Assembly (NCBI RefSeq): GCF_041410465.1
Contig: NZ_CP166961.1
Span: 1,054,001-1,118,000 of the forward strand
Origin: Thalassotalea sp. 273M-4
GTDB lineage: Bacteria > Pseudomonadota > Gammaproteobacteria > Enterobacterales > Alteromonadaceae
Direction of reading: 5' to 3'
DNA length: 64,000 nt
In this document: positions 17,175 through 26,313 of the stretch, piece after piece
Numbering within the stretch: position 1 is the first letter of the stretch
Layout of the letters: each line of letters opens with the position of its first letter
Made by a program: the position numbers and the translations under genes
The notes under the pieces: model-generated
Database searches by the model: none
What the model saw: the letters and a program-made list of their open reading frames with translations, nothing else
Told to the model about the DNA's origin: nothing

Positions 17175-17322
17175 AGGCGATTTTATTATGCTAGATGGAG
17201 AACATGAGCATCACCCTGTGTCAGAGAACGGTTGTTTGTGTTACACCGTGGTCAGTGACGCATTGCATTTCACCAAAGGGGTTAATAAATTACTCAACCC
17301 TATCGGCGGTTTGATTTACTAA
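17165..17322 (+). pseudogene. chrR: Severed 3' end of chrR
   Basis: From 17175 this continues the chrR frame as GDFIMLDGEHEHHPVSENG and on to a TAA at 17320-17322. Together with 13202-13743 it makes 690 bp, 230 codons including stop, which is a normal ChrR length. It includes the EHEHH segment expected to hold the final metal-binding His of the cupin domain. In the present arrangement the frame upstream is closed by TAG formed at the junction, so it is not translated as part of ChrR. No decay (frameshift or stop) has accumulated, which argues for a recent insertion. Confidence 0.93.
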
Positions 17323-17335
17323 ATCTAATTTATGT

Positions 17336-17365
17336 TGATCCAATCCCCTATTGTTGCCGTAAATA
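17336..17365 (+). promoter_or_regulatory. Putative ECF11 promoter of the photooxidative-stress operon
   Basis: TGATCC (17336-17341), 16 nt, then CGTAAATA (17358-17365), 30 bp before the start codon at 17395. It is identical in -35, spacing and CGTAA core to the sigma operon promoter. It lies downstream of the inserted element and is undamaged, so the operon can still respond to the sigma factor. Confidence 0.78.
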
Positions 17366-17394
17366 TATCAACGGCCACAGAGGGGATTTTTATT

Positions 17395-18333
17395 ATGAGC
17401 ATAACAATAGGTATCAGTGCTTGTTTATTGGGTGAAAACGTTCGTTTCGATGCAAGCTCCAAACCATCACATTTCTGCCAAAAAGAGTTCTCAGAATTTG
17501 TTAATTACAAGGCATTTTGCCCTGAGGTAGCGGTAGGTCTACCTATTCCACGAGCAACCATAAGGCAAATACGTAAAGATGATGTTATTCAAGTATCACG
17601 ACCTGATGGTAGTGGTAATGTCACCGATGCCCTTTCCGAATACGGTAAAAGGGTCGCCAAACTTGCAGAAAATTTTAGCGGCTACATCTTCTGTGCTAAA
17701 AGCCCAAGTTGTGGTATGGAACGCGTCAAAGTTTACAGCGAAGATGGCAAAGGCTCGACATCTGACGGGGTGGGGGTATTTGCTGAGCAAATCATGAAAG
17801 CCAACCCGTTATTGCCCTGCGAAGAAAACGGTCGCTTGAACGACGCCATCATTAGAGAAAATTTTGTCGCCCGAGTGTTTGCTTATAAAGCGTGGCAAGA
17901 TTTGGTTAAGTCAGGTTTATCCAAGCATAAGTTAACGACCTTTCATAGTCGTTACAAATATACCTTATTGAGTCATAGCCCGAAGTCTTATAAAAGTTTG
18001 GGACGTTTGCTGGCTCGAGCAGACTTAGCATTGCAAGAACAAGCAGATGCCTACATTGCTGAGTTTATGGCGACCCTTAAAATTAAAGCGACTCGTAAAA
18101 ATCACGCCAATACCTTGCAACACATCCAAGGATATTTCTCTAAACACCTTACGGGTAAGGAGAAAAATGAACTTTGCGAGCACATTAACGCTTATCGAGA
18201 AGGGCTGGTGCCTTTGTTGGTTCCTCTCACGTTGATTAAGCATTACTTGCTGGAATTTCCAAAAGAATATCTCGCCAAGCAACATTACTTGGATCCACAT
18301 CCCGAGAGTCTAAAATTACGATATGGTTTTTAA
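17395..18333 (+). CDS. YbgA-like DUF523/DUF1722 protein
   Basis: 312 aa from ATG 17395, chosen because AGAGGGGA lies just upstream and because an earlier in-frame start would fall inside the promoter. The N-terminal DUF523 part (about residues 1-145) has ISACLLGENVRF and the SPSCGMERVKVY cysteine motif. The C-terminal DUF1722 part (about 180-305) has FHSRYKYTLLSHSPKSYKSLGRLLA. The family accompanies phrB in many light-stress operons. Its biochemical role is unproven. It is first in a seven-gene operon. Confidence 0.87.
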   Translation: MSITIGISACLLGENVRFDASSKPSHFCQKEFSEFVNYKAFCPEVAVGLPIPRATIRQIRKDDVIQVSRPDGSGNVTDALSEYGKRVAKLAENFSGYIFCAKSPSCGMERVKVYSEDGKGSTSDGVGVFAEQIMKANPLLPCEENGRLNDAIIRENFVARVFAYKAWQDLVKSGLSKHKLTTFHSRYKYTLLSHSPKSYKSLGRLLARADLALQEQADAYIAEFMATLKIKATRKNHANTLQHIQGYFSKHLTGKEKNELCEHINAYREGLVPLLVPLTLIKHYLLEFPKEYLAKQHYLDPHPESLKLRYGF

Positions 18334-18454
18334 TCACTAGACTTAACACAGACATACCATAGTCAACAGGGTTACCTAGCAAGTTTTGTTTTGTTTTTAA
18401 GCTTGTCTAAACGGTTGCCCTTTTTTATTTTGTTCATAACATTGAGATAAGGGC

Positions 18455-19867
18455 ATGCATTTACTTTGGTTTCGCAATGATTTACGAATACATGACAACC
18501 CAGCCTTGTTACATGCTTTAAAGTGCAGGGTTAAATTTGCGGTATTTTTTATCAGTAAACAACAATGGCAACATCATCATATGGCAGACATAAAAATCGA
18601 CTTTATGCTGCGTCATGTCGAGCTTTTAAAGCAACAGCTTGCATCGTTTAATGTCGAACTTATCACCCCTGAGGTTGATGATTTTAATCATCAAGTTGAG
18701 TTTCTAAAATCCTTTTGCCAACAGCATCAGTGCACTGAGATTATTGCCAACAAAGAACTAGAGTGGGATGAGAATCAACGTGATAAAAACTTACAGCAAC
18801 AAGGCTTAACGTTTAAATATTTTGAATCGGATGTTATTGTCCCCAAAGGTAAAGTACTGAATAAAACCGGCCAAATGTACAAAGTGTTTACCCCGTTTAA
18901 ACGGGCATGGTTGCAATACGTTATTGATCATGGTTTTGAATACATTAATAAACAAGCGCTGAGCGCCTTTGACCCAAACAATTCCCCTCTAGCAAAAGCT
19001 CATAACGAAAGGTCTTTTACTGCCAACCATTACAACACCTTGTCAGCTCATTGGCCCTTAGCTCCTGAACAAGAATCTCAGCAATTAGCACATTTTTTAT
19101 CTGAGCAGCTAGCTGATTATCATCAACTTAGAGATATTCCATCTTGCTCTGGTACCTCTCGATTATCACCTTATCTTGCCATTGGAGCAATCAGCACTCG
19201 TTATTTGCTGAGGCAATTGTTACAGCGCAACCCAGATATATTACACCACATTGATGGTGAAGATTTTGTTTGGTTGAACGAGCTCATCTGGCGAGAATTT
19301 TACCGTCATTTAATGCATCACTTTCCAAAGTTAAGTAAAGACCGAAACTTTAATGGGAAATACGACCAGCTCAACTGGCCAAACTCGAAGATACATTTTC
19401 AAGCCTGGTGTGAAGGAAGAACCGGATACCCAATTGTTGACGCTGCTATGCGACAGCTGCTTAAAACTGGTTGGATGCATAATCGACTTAGGATGATCAC
19501 CGCCAGTTTCTTAACTAAGCACTTACTTGTTGATTGGCGACTTGGCGAGCGCTTTTTTCGGCAACACCTGATTGATGGTGACTTAGCCGCAAATAATGGC
19601 GGTTGGCAGTGGGCTGCTGGCACGGGCTGTGATGCACAACCCTATTTTCGAATTTTCAATCCCATAACTCAAAGTCAACGGTTTGATCCTAAAGGCTTGT
19701 TTATTCGTAAATATTTGCCAGAGCTGGAAAGTGTGCCTGCTTCCAAGATACATTTTCCACATCAATATCTAAAGCAACAACAGATAACGACATATTGGCC
19801 CGCCATAGTGGACCACAAAGAAGCGCGAATGAAAGCTTTGGATTTTTATAAAAGTAATATAAATTAA
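18455..19867 (+). CDS. phrB: Deoxyribodipyrimidine photolyase
   Basis: 470 aa, the usual class I CPD photolyase length. The N-terminal antenna-binding alpha/beta domain starts WFRNDLRIHDNPAL. The C-terminal FAD domain shows GEDFVWLNELIWREFYRH, the Trp-rich electron-transfer region, and ANNGGWQWAAGTGCDAQPYF. The enzyme repairs cyclobutane pyrimidine dimers using blue light. It is the second gene of the ChrR-type operon, 121 bp after the YbgA-like gene, a common partnership. Confidence 0.93.
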   Translation: MHLLWFRNDLRIHDNPALLHALKCRVKFAVFFISKQQWQHHHMADIKIDFMLRHVELLKQQLASFNVELITPEVDDFNHQVEFLKSFCQQHQCTEIIANKELEWDENQRDKNLQQQGLTFKYFESDVIVPKGKVLNKTGQMYKVFTPFKRAWLQYVIDHGFEYINKQALSAFDPNNSPLAKAHNERSFTANHYNTLSAHWPLAPEQESQQLAHFLSEQLADYHQLRDIPSCSGTSRLSPYLAIGAISTRYLLRQLLQRNPDILHHIDGEDFVWLNELIWREFYRHLMHHFPKLSKDRNFNGKYDQLNWPNSKIHFQAWCEGRTGYPIVDAAMRQLLKTGWMHNRLRMITASFLTKHLLVDWRLGERFFRQHLIDGDLAANNGGWQWAAGTGCDAQPYFRIFNPITQSQRFDPKGLFIRKYLPELESVPASKIHFPHQYLKQQQITTYWPAIVDHKEARMKALDFYKSNIN

Positions 19868-19884
19868 TATGTTATGGGATATGT

Positions 19885-20376
19885 ATGTTAAACCAACAAG
19901 CCAGAGCGATGGACATGGAATACCAAAATAAGGTGCTTGAGTCTGAGCAATACCCAACGTGGGTTGAAAATTTTGTCGATATTTATCAACAGTTAAGCGT
20001 TGATAATCTGCAACTTCTTAGCCAAATTTACCACCAAGATATTCACTTTATTGACCCGATGCATGAAATCCATGGTTTTGACTCATTGGCGAAATATTTT
20101 GCAAACTTATACCAAAACCTTCAATCGTGTACTTTTACCATTACCGATGTTATTTGTGCCAAGCACAGTGCCGCTATTTATTGGCGAATGACCTTTACTC
20201 ACCCTAAACTTAATTCGGCAAAACCGGTGACGGTAGAGGGGACATCGATGATTAAAAATGATGGGATGAAAGTGATATACCACAGAGATTATTTGGATGT
20301 TGGTGCGATGCTTTATGAGCACATTCCTGTTCTAGGAAGCTTAGTTCGAGCCGTTAAAAAGCGAGCTGGCAAATGA
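19885..20376 (+). CDS. NTF2-like (SnoaL-type) protein
   Basis: 163 aa. A cone-shaped NTF2 fold is suggested by FVDIYQQLSVDNLQLLSQIY, then DIHFIDPMHEIHGFDSLAKYF and GTSMIKNDGMKVIYHRDYLDVG. It is regularly found in this operon type between phrB and the SDR; the function is not established. It is cytosolic and overlaps the next gene by 4 bp. A later ATG at 19909 is a possible alternative start. Confidence 0.82.
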   Translation: MLNQQARAMDMEYQNKVLESEQYPTWVENFVDIYQQLSVDNLQLLSQIYHQDIHFIDPMHEIHGFDSLAKYFANLYQNLQSCTFTITDVICAKHSAAIYWRMTFTHPKLNSAKPVTVEGTSMIKNDGMKVIYHRDYLDVGAMLYEHIPVLGSLVRAVKKRAGK

Positions 20377-21095
20377 AAAAAGTACTGATCACAGGCGCCT
20401 CATCTGGTCTTGGTGCAGAATTGGCTACGCTTTACTTGCAAAATCACAGTGTTGTCTACGCTTGTGGCCGGAATCAAGACAAATTAGAACAGTTGAAGCA
20501 GTATTCTGGCAACAGTGTTAGTGTGACGTTTGATATGAGCGTCAAAGAGCAAGTTTTTGCAGCCCTAAGCGACATCGACTCTTTAGACGTGGTCATTCTC
20601 AATGCCGGGGATTGCTTATATATTGATGATGCAAAGCATTTTGACAGTGACATATTTGCTCATATTGTTAACACTAACCTAGTCAGTGTTGGGTATTTGC
20701 TTGAAGCGCTAATCAAAAAAATTAATCCTGGTGGACAATTAGTTTTTATTAGCTCTAGCGTTACATTATTGCCACTACCTCGTGCCGAAGCTTATGGTGC
20801 TTCGAAAGCGGGAATGGACTATCTTGCCAATAGTTTAAGACTGGACTTGGCAAAACATGATATTGATGTCAGTTTAATACATCCTGGTTTTGTCAAAACC
20901 CCGTTAACCGACAAAAATAACTTTGATATGCCTTTTTTAATGGACGTTGAAGAGGCTGCAAAGCGCACCTTTCGCGCCATTGAAAAACGACAACATTACC
21001 TTCAGTTTCCTAAGCGGTTTACTTTTTTACTTAGGGCACTTTCTTATATTCCCATCAAACTCTGGATAAAAATAACAAACAGGAACAACGTTTAA
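20373..21095 (+). CDS. Short-chain dehydrogenase/reductase
   Basis: 240 aa classical SDR: cofactor motif TGASSGLG (residues 7-14), NAG motif, active-site Ser in ISSSV and YGASK (Tyr and Lys). A C-terminal hydrophobic segment (FTFLLRALSYIPIKLWIKI) suggests membrane association. It overlaps both neighbours (4 bp and 1 bp), so translation is coupled. Together with the FAD oxidase, DUF1365 and cfa genes it probably modifies membrane lipids under photooxidative stress; its own substrate is unknown. Confidence 0.87.
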   Translation: MKKVLITGASSGLGAELATLYLQNHSVVYACGRNQDKLEQLKQYSGNSVSVTFDMSVKEQVFAALSDIDSLDVVILNAGDCLYIDDAKHFDSDIFAHIVNTNLVSVGYLLEALIKKINPGGQLVFISSSVTLLPLPRAEAYGASKAGMDYLANSLRLDLAKHDIDVSLIHPGFVKTPLTDKNNFDMPFLMDVEEAAKRTFRAIEKRQHYLQFPKRFTFLLRALSYIPIKLWIKITNRNNV

Positions 21096-22348
21096 TGAAA
21101 AACATTGCGATTATAGGCACAGGGATTTCTGGCCTAACTAGTGCTTACTTACTTTCTCAAAAACACAAGGTCAGAGTATTTGAAGCTAATGATTACATTG
21201 GTGGACACACCGCGACGGTCGATATTGAAATTGATGATGAAAAACACGTTATTGATACCGGTTTTATTGTCTTTAATAACAAAACGTACCCTAAATTCCT
21301 TGCCTTAATGGAGCAAATTGGCATTGGCAAGCAAGACTCTGAAATGAGCTTTTCTGTGCACAATTGTCAAACTGGATTGGAATATAACGGTCATAACTTA
21401 AACACTTTGTTCGCCCAACGACGCAATATATTTAACCCCACTTTTTGGCGACTAATACGAGAAATATTACGTTTTAATAAAGCTTGTAAAAATCGCTTGC
21501 AACAGGGGGATATGTCACCAGATTTGACCTTAAAAGATTTTTTACGCGAACATAAATTCAGTCAGTTTTTTTCCGAGCATTACATTTTGCCAATGGGGGC
21601 TGCAATCTGGTCAAGTTCATTACAACAAATGGAAAAGTTCCAACTGAAATTTTTCTTGCAGTTTTTTAATAATCACGGGCTGCTCAACATCAGTGACAGG
21701 CCACAGTGGTACGTTGTTCCAGGTGGGTCAAGAGAATACATTAAACCTTTGATCAAAAACTTTTCAGAACAAATTACATTAAACAGCCAAATAAACGCGA
21801 TCCGTCGCGAGCAAGGCAAAGTGTTTTTAGACTTTGCTGATGACCACAGTGAAGCGTTCGATGAGGTCGTTATTGCGTGTCACTCAGATCAGGCTCTTGC
21901 ACTCCTTAAAGATGCGTCTAAACAAGAACAGCAAGTCCTTGGTGCAATTAAATACAGCCCAAACAACGTTATTTTGCATACCGATACATCGTTATTACCA
22001 AAGCGGCAAAAAGCCTGGGCGAGTTGGAATTATCAACTTAGCAATGATCGCACAAAACCGGCAAGCGTGACCTATAATATGAATATATTACAAGGGCTTA
22101 ATTCCAAACATACGTTTTGTGTTACGTTAAACCAAAAGAACTGTATTGATAAAAGCAAAATTCTTAGAGAGTTTACCTATCACCATCCGGTGTTTAATAA
22201 CGAGTCGATGCAAGCGCAAGCCAATAGAAATAAAATTTGTGGTCAACAAAATACGCATTTTGCCGGTGCTTATTGGTATAACGGGTTTCATGAAGACGGG
22301 GTTCGCAGCGCGGTGGATGTGGCAGCCAGATTCGACTGTCACCTTTAA
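21095..22348 (+). CDS. FAD-dependent amine-oxidase-type protein (ChrR operon)
   Basis: 417 aa. The N-terminal dinucleotide-binding motif is IGTGISGLTSAYLLS (residues 6-20), followed by FEANDYIGGHTATVD, the flavin-containing amine oxidase signature. The C-terminal FAGAYWYNGFHEDGVRSAVDVA closes the FAD site. Homologues lie next to DUF1365 and cyclopropane synthase genes, where they are thought to act in fatty-acid modification (furan fatty acid and related pathways). Start and stop are coupled with the SDR and DUF1365 genes. Confidence 0.86.
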   Translation: MKNIAIIGTGISGLTSAYLLSQKHKVRVFEANDYIGGHTATVDIEIDDEKHVIDTGFIVFNNKTYPKFLALMEQIGIGKQDSEMSFSVHNCQTGLEYNGHNLNTLFAQRRNIFNPTFWRLIREILRFNKACKNRLQQGDMSPDLTLKDFLREHKFSQFFSEHYILPMGAAIWSSSLQQMEKFQLKFFLQFFNNHGLLNISDRPQWYVVPGGSREYIKPLIKNFSEQITLNSQINAIRREQGKVFLDFADDHSEAFDEVVIACHSDQALALLKDASKQEQQVLGAIKYSPNNVILHTDTSLLPKRQKAWASWNYQLSNDRTKPASVTYNMNILQGLNSKHTFCVTLNQKNCIDKSKILREFTYHHPVFNNESMQAQANRNKICGQQNTHFAGAYWYNGFHEDGVRSAVDVAARFDCHL

Positions 22349-22353
22349 TCATC

Positions 22354-23214
22354 ATGAGTAATCATTCGCCTATGACAGCAGTAAAACCATTAGCTAAAAA
22401 TACTCAAATACAACCTAATTCGGCCATATACAAAGGTATGGTACGACACCGTCGATACGCGCCTAAAAGTCATCATTTTACCTATCAACTTTATATGTTG
22501 GCTTTTGATGTCGATGAGGTGATGGCACAAACACTGCCAACCAACATTTTTTCTAAGCGTTGGTTGAATCCAATTCGCTTTAACGAAGCCGATTATTTAA
22601 TCGGTGAACCAGGTAACCTCAAAGCTCGTATTGTCAACAAAGTGAAATCGTTAGGTGGTTTAGAGCCGATTGAAAAAGTCATGATGCTTGCTCAAACACG
22701 TTGTTTTGGTTTGTATTTTAGCCCAGTGAATTTTTATTTTTGCTACGGCGATGGAAACAATAAAACGGAACAAGATTGGCAACATGGTTGTCGTTACATG
22801 TTAGCGGAAGTGAGTAACACACCTTGGAATCAGCGTCACTATTACTTAGTGGACTTAGAACATCCGAAAGAGACAGAAAAAGCATTTCATGTATCGCCTT
22901 TTATGGACTTAGACATGAAATATCGATGGCAGGTAAAAGCGCCGAGCTCACATCGTGACTCTTTGCTTGTTCATATTGAGAATCACCGTAACTTTGAGCA
23001 ACAAAAGTTATTTGAAGCCACCTTGGCATTAAAAAAAGTGGCTTTTACTGAGCAAGCCTTGCTAAAAACTTGGTTATCGACACCACTAATGACACTAAAA
23101 ATTGTTTGGGGCATTTATTGGCAAGCAGCAAAACTATTTGTAAAAGGGATCCCGTTCATCTCTTATCAAAGTAAAGTTGCGCGCGATAAATCAACAGGAC
23201 CCGATGGTCAGTAA
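22354..23214 (+). CDS. DUF1365 domain protein
   Basis: 286 aa. Motifs of the family are visible: IYKGMVRHRRYAPKSHHFTY, CFGLYFSPVNFYFCY and the ending KAFHVSPFMDLDMKYRW. DUF1365 proteins are almost always encoded between an FAD oxidase and a CFA-synthase-like methyltransferase, and are implicated in furan-fatty-acid formation in alphaproteobacteria (ufaD/ufaM systems). No catalytic residue can be named. It sits 5 bp after the FAD oxidase. Confidence 0.87.
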   Translation: MSNHSPMTAVKPLAKNTQIQPNSAIYKGMVRHRRYAPKSHHFTYQLYMLAFDVDEVMAQTLPTNIFSKRWLNPIRFNEADYLIGEPGNLKARIVNKVKSLGGLEPIEKVMMLAQTRCFGLYFSPVNFYFCYGDGNNKTEQDWQHGCRYMLAEVSNTPWNQRHYYLVDLEHPKETEKAFHVSPFMDLDMKYRWQVKAPSSHRDSLLVHIENHRNFEQQKLFEATLALKKVAFTEQALLKTWLSTPLMTLKIVWGIYWQAAKLFVKGIPFISYQSKVARDKSTGPDGQ

Positions 23215-23262
23215 AATAATGCCAGTGCTGGCACTTAGCAGATAAAAGAAAAGGAAAAATCC

Positions 23263-24501
23263 GTGCAAGATATTGCCGATATTCAACAAATAGACAAAAT
23301 GACTTGGTTTAATAAACGTTGTCGTGACGTAGTCTTAAACGTTTTAGCCAAAATTGAGGGTGACTTACTGGATGTTATAGAGGGTAGTAGCACCATTCAA
23401 TTGGGCAGCCGAACAGATCCCGCGCAAGGGGCTGAGCCATTGCATGCGCAAATTATTATAAAAGACCCTACCACTTATATCGATTTTGTTAAGGGGGGCA
23501 GTATCGGTGCAGCCGAAGCGTTTATTGCCAACAAATGGACAAGTCCAGACCTTACCGTGCTTATTCGGTTATTTGCAAGAGCTCAGAGCACAACCGATAC
23601 TTTAGATCAAAAAATGCCGTGGCTCAATAAGGTTAAAAATTGGTTATTTCATGCCGGCAACAAAAATACCGAAACAGGCTCAAAGAAAAATATTCTTGCC
23701 CATTACGACCTAGGTAATGAACTATATACCCGTTTTCTTGACCCTGAAATGATGTACTCTTCTGCCATATACCCTAATAATAACAGTACACTAGCAGAGG
23801 CTCAGTTGCATAAGCTTAAGCGAATTTGTGACCAACTTGAGCTCTCGGCTGATGATCATTTACTCGAGATAGGCACCGGGTGGGGGGGCTTAGCGATTTT
23901 TGCAGCTCAGCACTACGGTTGCAAAGTGACGACGACAACCATCTCAGACGCGCAGTTCGCTTATGCCCAAGAGCGAGTGAAAGAAAAAGGGCTTGAGCAA
24001 CAAATTACCTTACTTAAAAAAGATTATCGAGAGCTTGAAGGGCAGTTTGATAAGGTGGTTTCGGTGGAAATGATTGAAGCCGTGGGTTACGAGTTTATGT
24101 CGAGTTTCTTTAAGCAATGCAACGACAGATTAAAACCAGGTGGTAAATTACTGATCCAAGCCATCACCATTGCTGACCAACGGTTTGATTATTATCTTAG
24201 AAACGTTGACTTTATTCAGCGTTACATCTTTCCAGGTGGCTTTTTACCGTCAATCACTTTTATGTGCGAGCAGCTAAGAGATAACAGTCAACTTGTGGTT
24301 GAGCGTATTGATGATATAGGTCTTGATTACGCTCGCACTCTTGCCGATTGGCGCGAGGCATTTTTAGCATCATGGAGCGAATTGACTCAATTTGGTTATG
24401 ATGAAAAATTTAAACGTTTATGGTTGTACTACTTAGGCTATTGTGAGGGGGCATTTTTAGAGCGCTCTACCAGTACGGTGCACCTGTTAGCGCGAAAGTA
24501 A
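23263..24501 (+). CDS. cfa: Cyclopropane-fatty-acyl-phospholipid synthase family methyltransferase
   Basis: 412 aa with a GTG start after AAAGGAAAAATCC. The N-terminal lipid-binding-like part (about 1-130) is followed by a SAM methyltransferase fold: AHYDLGNELYTRFLDPEMMYS, LLEIGTGWGGLAIFAA (motif I) and VSVEMIEAVGYE. The ending YLGYCEGAFLERSTSTVHLL is typical of the family. It may form cyclopropane or methylated/furan acyl chains on phospholipids. It is the last gene of the ChrR-type operon and is followed by a strong terminator. Confidence 0.9.
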   Translation: MQDIADIQQIDKMTWFNKRCRDVVLNVLAKIEGDLLDVIEGSSTIQLGSRTDPAQGAEPLHAQIIIKDPTTYIDFVKGGSIGAAEAFIANKWTSPDLTVLIRLFARAQSTTDTLDQKMPWLNKVKNWLFHAGNKNTETGSKKNILAHYDLGNELYTRFLDPEMMYSSAIYPNNNSTLAEAQLHKLKRICDQLELSADDHLLEIGTGWGGLAIFAAQHYGCKVTTTTISDAQFAYAQERVKEKGLEQQITLLKKDYRELEGQFDKVVSVEMIEAVGYEFMSSFFKQCNDRLKPGGKLLIQAITIADQRFDYYLRNVDFIQRYIFPGGFLPSITFMCEQLRDNSQLVVERIDDIGLDYARTLADWREAFLASWSELTQFGYDEKFKRLWLYYLGYCEGAFLERSTSTVHLLARK

Positions 24502-24538
24502 TAAAGCCTATTACCAAAATATCTCAACGAATAAATCA

Positions 24539-24572
24539 GCGGAGTGATGGTCACATGACTCCGCTTTTTTTT
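24539..24572 (+). terminator. Terminator of the photooxidative-stress operon
   Basis: gcggagt (24539-24545) pairs with actccgc (24558-24564) and is followed by eight T. The loop of 12 nt can form a few more pairs. Confidence 0.85.
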
Positions 24573-24581
24573 GCCGGTGGA

Positions 24582-24842
24582 TTATTGCAGAAGTTCATGC
24601 CCTGCGGGCAATTGCTTTTGGATCCAAAGCGCCAACTTATGCTTCATCGACAGCAAATCTTCTTGGTCTTCGGGCAGAGGGTGAATAAGCTTATCGTGAA
24701 CTAATAAACGATAGAGAGCTTCTATTTTTTGTTTAGCAGCGTCGGTTTGAGAAAAGGCGTTATAGCCTCGGTTGATGGCGTATTTTTCGCCAACTCTAAG
24801 CGCTGCTTTGAGGAGCGCGGCTTCGTTTTTTATTTTTTTCAT
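24582..24842 (-). CDS. DUF5062 family protein
   Basis: 86 aa, small, helical and without membrane segments. The pattern KNEAALLKAALRVGEKYA at the N terminus and LSMKHKLALWIQKQLP near the C terminus match the DUF5062 family of Vibrionales and Alteromonadales. Function is unknown. It lies 10 bp downstream of folE in the same direction, so it is likely cotranscribed. Confidence 0.78.
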   Translation of the reverse strand: MKKIKNEAALLKAALRVGEKYAINRGYNAFSQTDAAKQKIEALYRLLVHDKLIHPLPEDQEDLLSMKHKLALWIQKQLPAGHELLQ

Positions 24843-24852
24843 AAGCGCCTGT

Positions 24853-25542
24853 TCAGCTTAAAAATTCGGCCCTTGTCGCAGGGTTTTCTTTGAAGCAACC
24901 GCTTAATGCGGTGGTGGTGGTGCTAGAACCAGAGTCCATTACCCCACGAGCTTTCACACAATAATGCACCGCATTTATGGTGACTGCAACATCTTCTGTA
25001 TCAAGAAGTGTTTTTAACGCCACTAGAATTTGCTTTGTTAAGCGCTCTTGAACCTGAGGTCGTTGACCAAAAAAGCGAACCAGACGATTAATTTTCGACA
25101 AACCGATTATTTTTTTGTTTGGAATATAGGCAACTTTAGCGGTACCGTCGATGGTAACAAAATGATGCTCACAGGTACTGATCAAGTCGATGTCTTTGAC
25201 CATCACCATTTCATCACATGCCATTTTGTTGTCGATCACAGTGATCTTGGGGAAGTTACTGTAATCAAGACCCGAAAAGACTTCTTGCACGTACATTTTG
25301 GCAATTCGATGTGGTGTCTCTTGCAGACTGTCATCGGTTAAATCAAGTCCTAAAACTTCACTGATTTCGGTAAAAGCCACTTTAATGCGTTGGTACTTCT
25401 CTTGTTCGGATAAATGAGAATTTTGATTCATCGGCGTTTCAAGACCCGCTTTAACAAGTGCTTTTTGTACCTTGGTGGCATTGTCACTTATGGTTTTATC
25501 TTTGGTTAAAACAGCTAACTTTTGCTTTGTGGTAGTATTCAT
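24853..25542 (-). CDS. folE: GTP cyclohydrolase I (FolE)
   Basis: 229 aa. The core reads [19 protein letters not shown], the zinc-binding [20 protein letters not shown], the catalytic GLSKINRLV and the QERLTKQI helix, with the third zinc Cys in [12 protein letters not shown]. It converts GTP to dihydroneopterin triphosphate. About 40 residues precede the core, as in E. coli-type FolE. It is followed by DUF5062 and preceded on the same strand by folM and folX, which use its product. Confidence 0.94.
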   Translation of the reverse strand: MNTTTKQKLAVLTKDKTISDNATKVQKALVKAGLETPMNQNSHLSEQEKYQRIKVAFTEISEVLGLDLTDDSLQETPHRIAKMYVQEVFSGLDYSNFPKITVIDNKMACDEMVMVKDIDLISTCEHHFVTIDGTAKVAYIPNKKIIGLSKINRLVRFFGQRPQVQERLTKQILVALKTLLDTEDVAVTINAVHYCVKARGVMDSGSSTTTTALSGCFKENPATRAEFLS

Positions 25543-25590
25543 CGGATTCTCATTTTGCTAATATTTTGTCGAATATTGTTTTGCACCTGC

Positions 25591-26313
25591 TTAAACAATG
25601 TTGCGTCCACCATTTAAGTGTAGGGTATGACCAGTAATATAGTTACTGCTTAGAAGGTATTGCACGGCTTTAACCCCCTCATGTTCACCCGGTTCAATTT
25701 GCAATAACGACTTTTTCAATGCTTTTTGTTTATAAGCTTCGTCATCATGCTCGTTAAACATCAATAATGCCGGAGCGATGCTATTAACTTTCACTTTAGG
25801 TGCAAGTTTGCTAGCAAAAGATAAGGTCAAATTTGCTAATGCAGCCTTACTGGCACAATATGCAATATGCTTTTTACTGCCTTTATCTACCACAAAATCG
25901 GTTAAATGGATCACATCACTGGTGCATTTCGTATCGTTGTAATAACGCTCTAGTAAAGGTGTTAACGCAAGGTTGATTTGGTAAGGGGCCTGGACATGAA
26001 CTTGAAGCATCTTAGACATTAAAATGTGCGGTTCGATGTCTGCACTTTCCGCAAGCCAATCAGACGCATTGTGAACGATTGCACGTATAGACTGATAATG
26101 CCCGATGATTTCATCGATAAAGCCCTTTATACCATCTTGGCTGGCAAAGTCGGCGTGGATACAGTGAGCACCTAGTTTGGATAGAGCCTTAATGGATGGT
26201 TTTTCCGTGCGGTAGCTGATAACTAAAGATTCACCAGCTTGGATTAATTCCTTGGCCAGTGCTAAACCGAGTCGTTGTCCGGCGCCTGTTATAACAATAG
26301 GAGACTTGTTCAT
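25591..26313 (-). CDS. folM: Dihydromonapterin reductase FolM
   Basis: 240 aa SDR. The cofactor motif is TGAGQRLGLALAKEL and the active site is YCASKAAL; HLNGGRNIV at the C terminus and the GAGQRLG variant resemble E. coli FolM and pteridine reductases. FolM reduces dihydromonapterin to tetrahydromonapterin. It overlaps folX by one base (TAATG), and folE follows 48 bp downstream. The context makes FolM more likely than a generic SDR. Confidence 0.88.
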   Translation of the reverse strand: MNKSPIVITGAGQRLGLALAKELIQAGESLVISYRTEKPSIKALSKLGAHCIHADFASQDGIKGFIDEIIGHYQSIRAIVHNASDWLAESADIEPHILMSKMLQVHVQAPYQINLALTPLLERYYNDTKCTSDVIHLTDFVVDKGSKKHIAYCASKAALANLTLSFASKLAPKVKVNSIAPALLMFNEHDDEAYKQKALKKSLLQIEPGEHEGVKAVQYLLSSNYITGHTLHLNGGRNIV

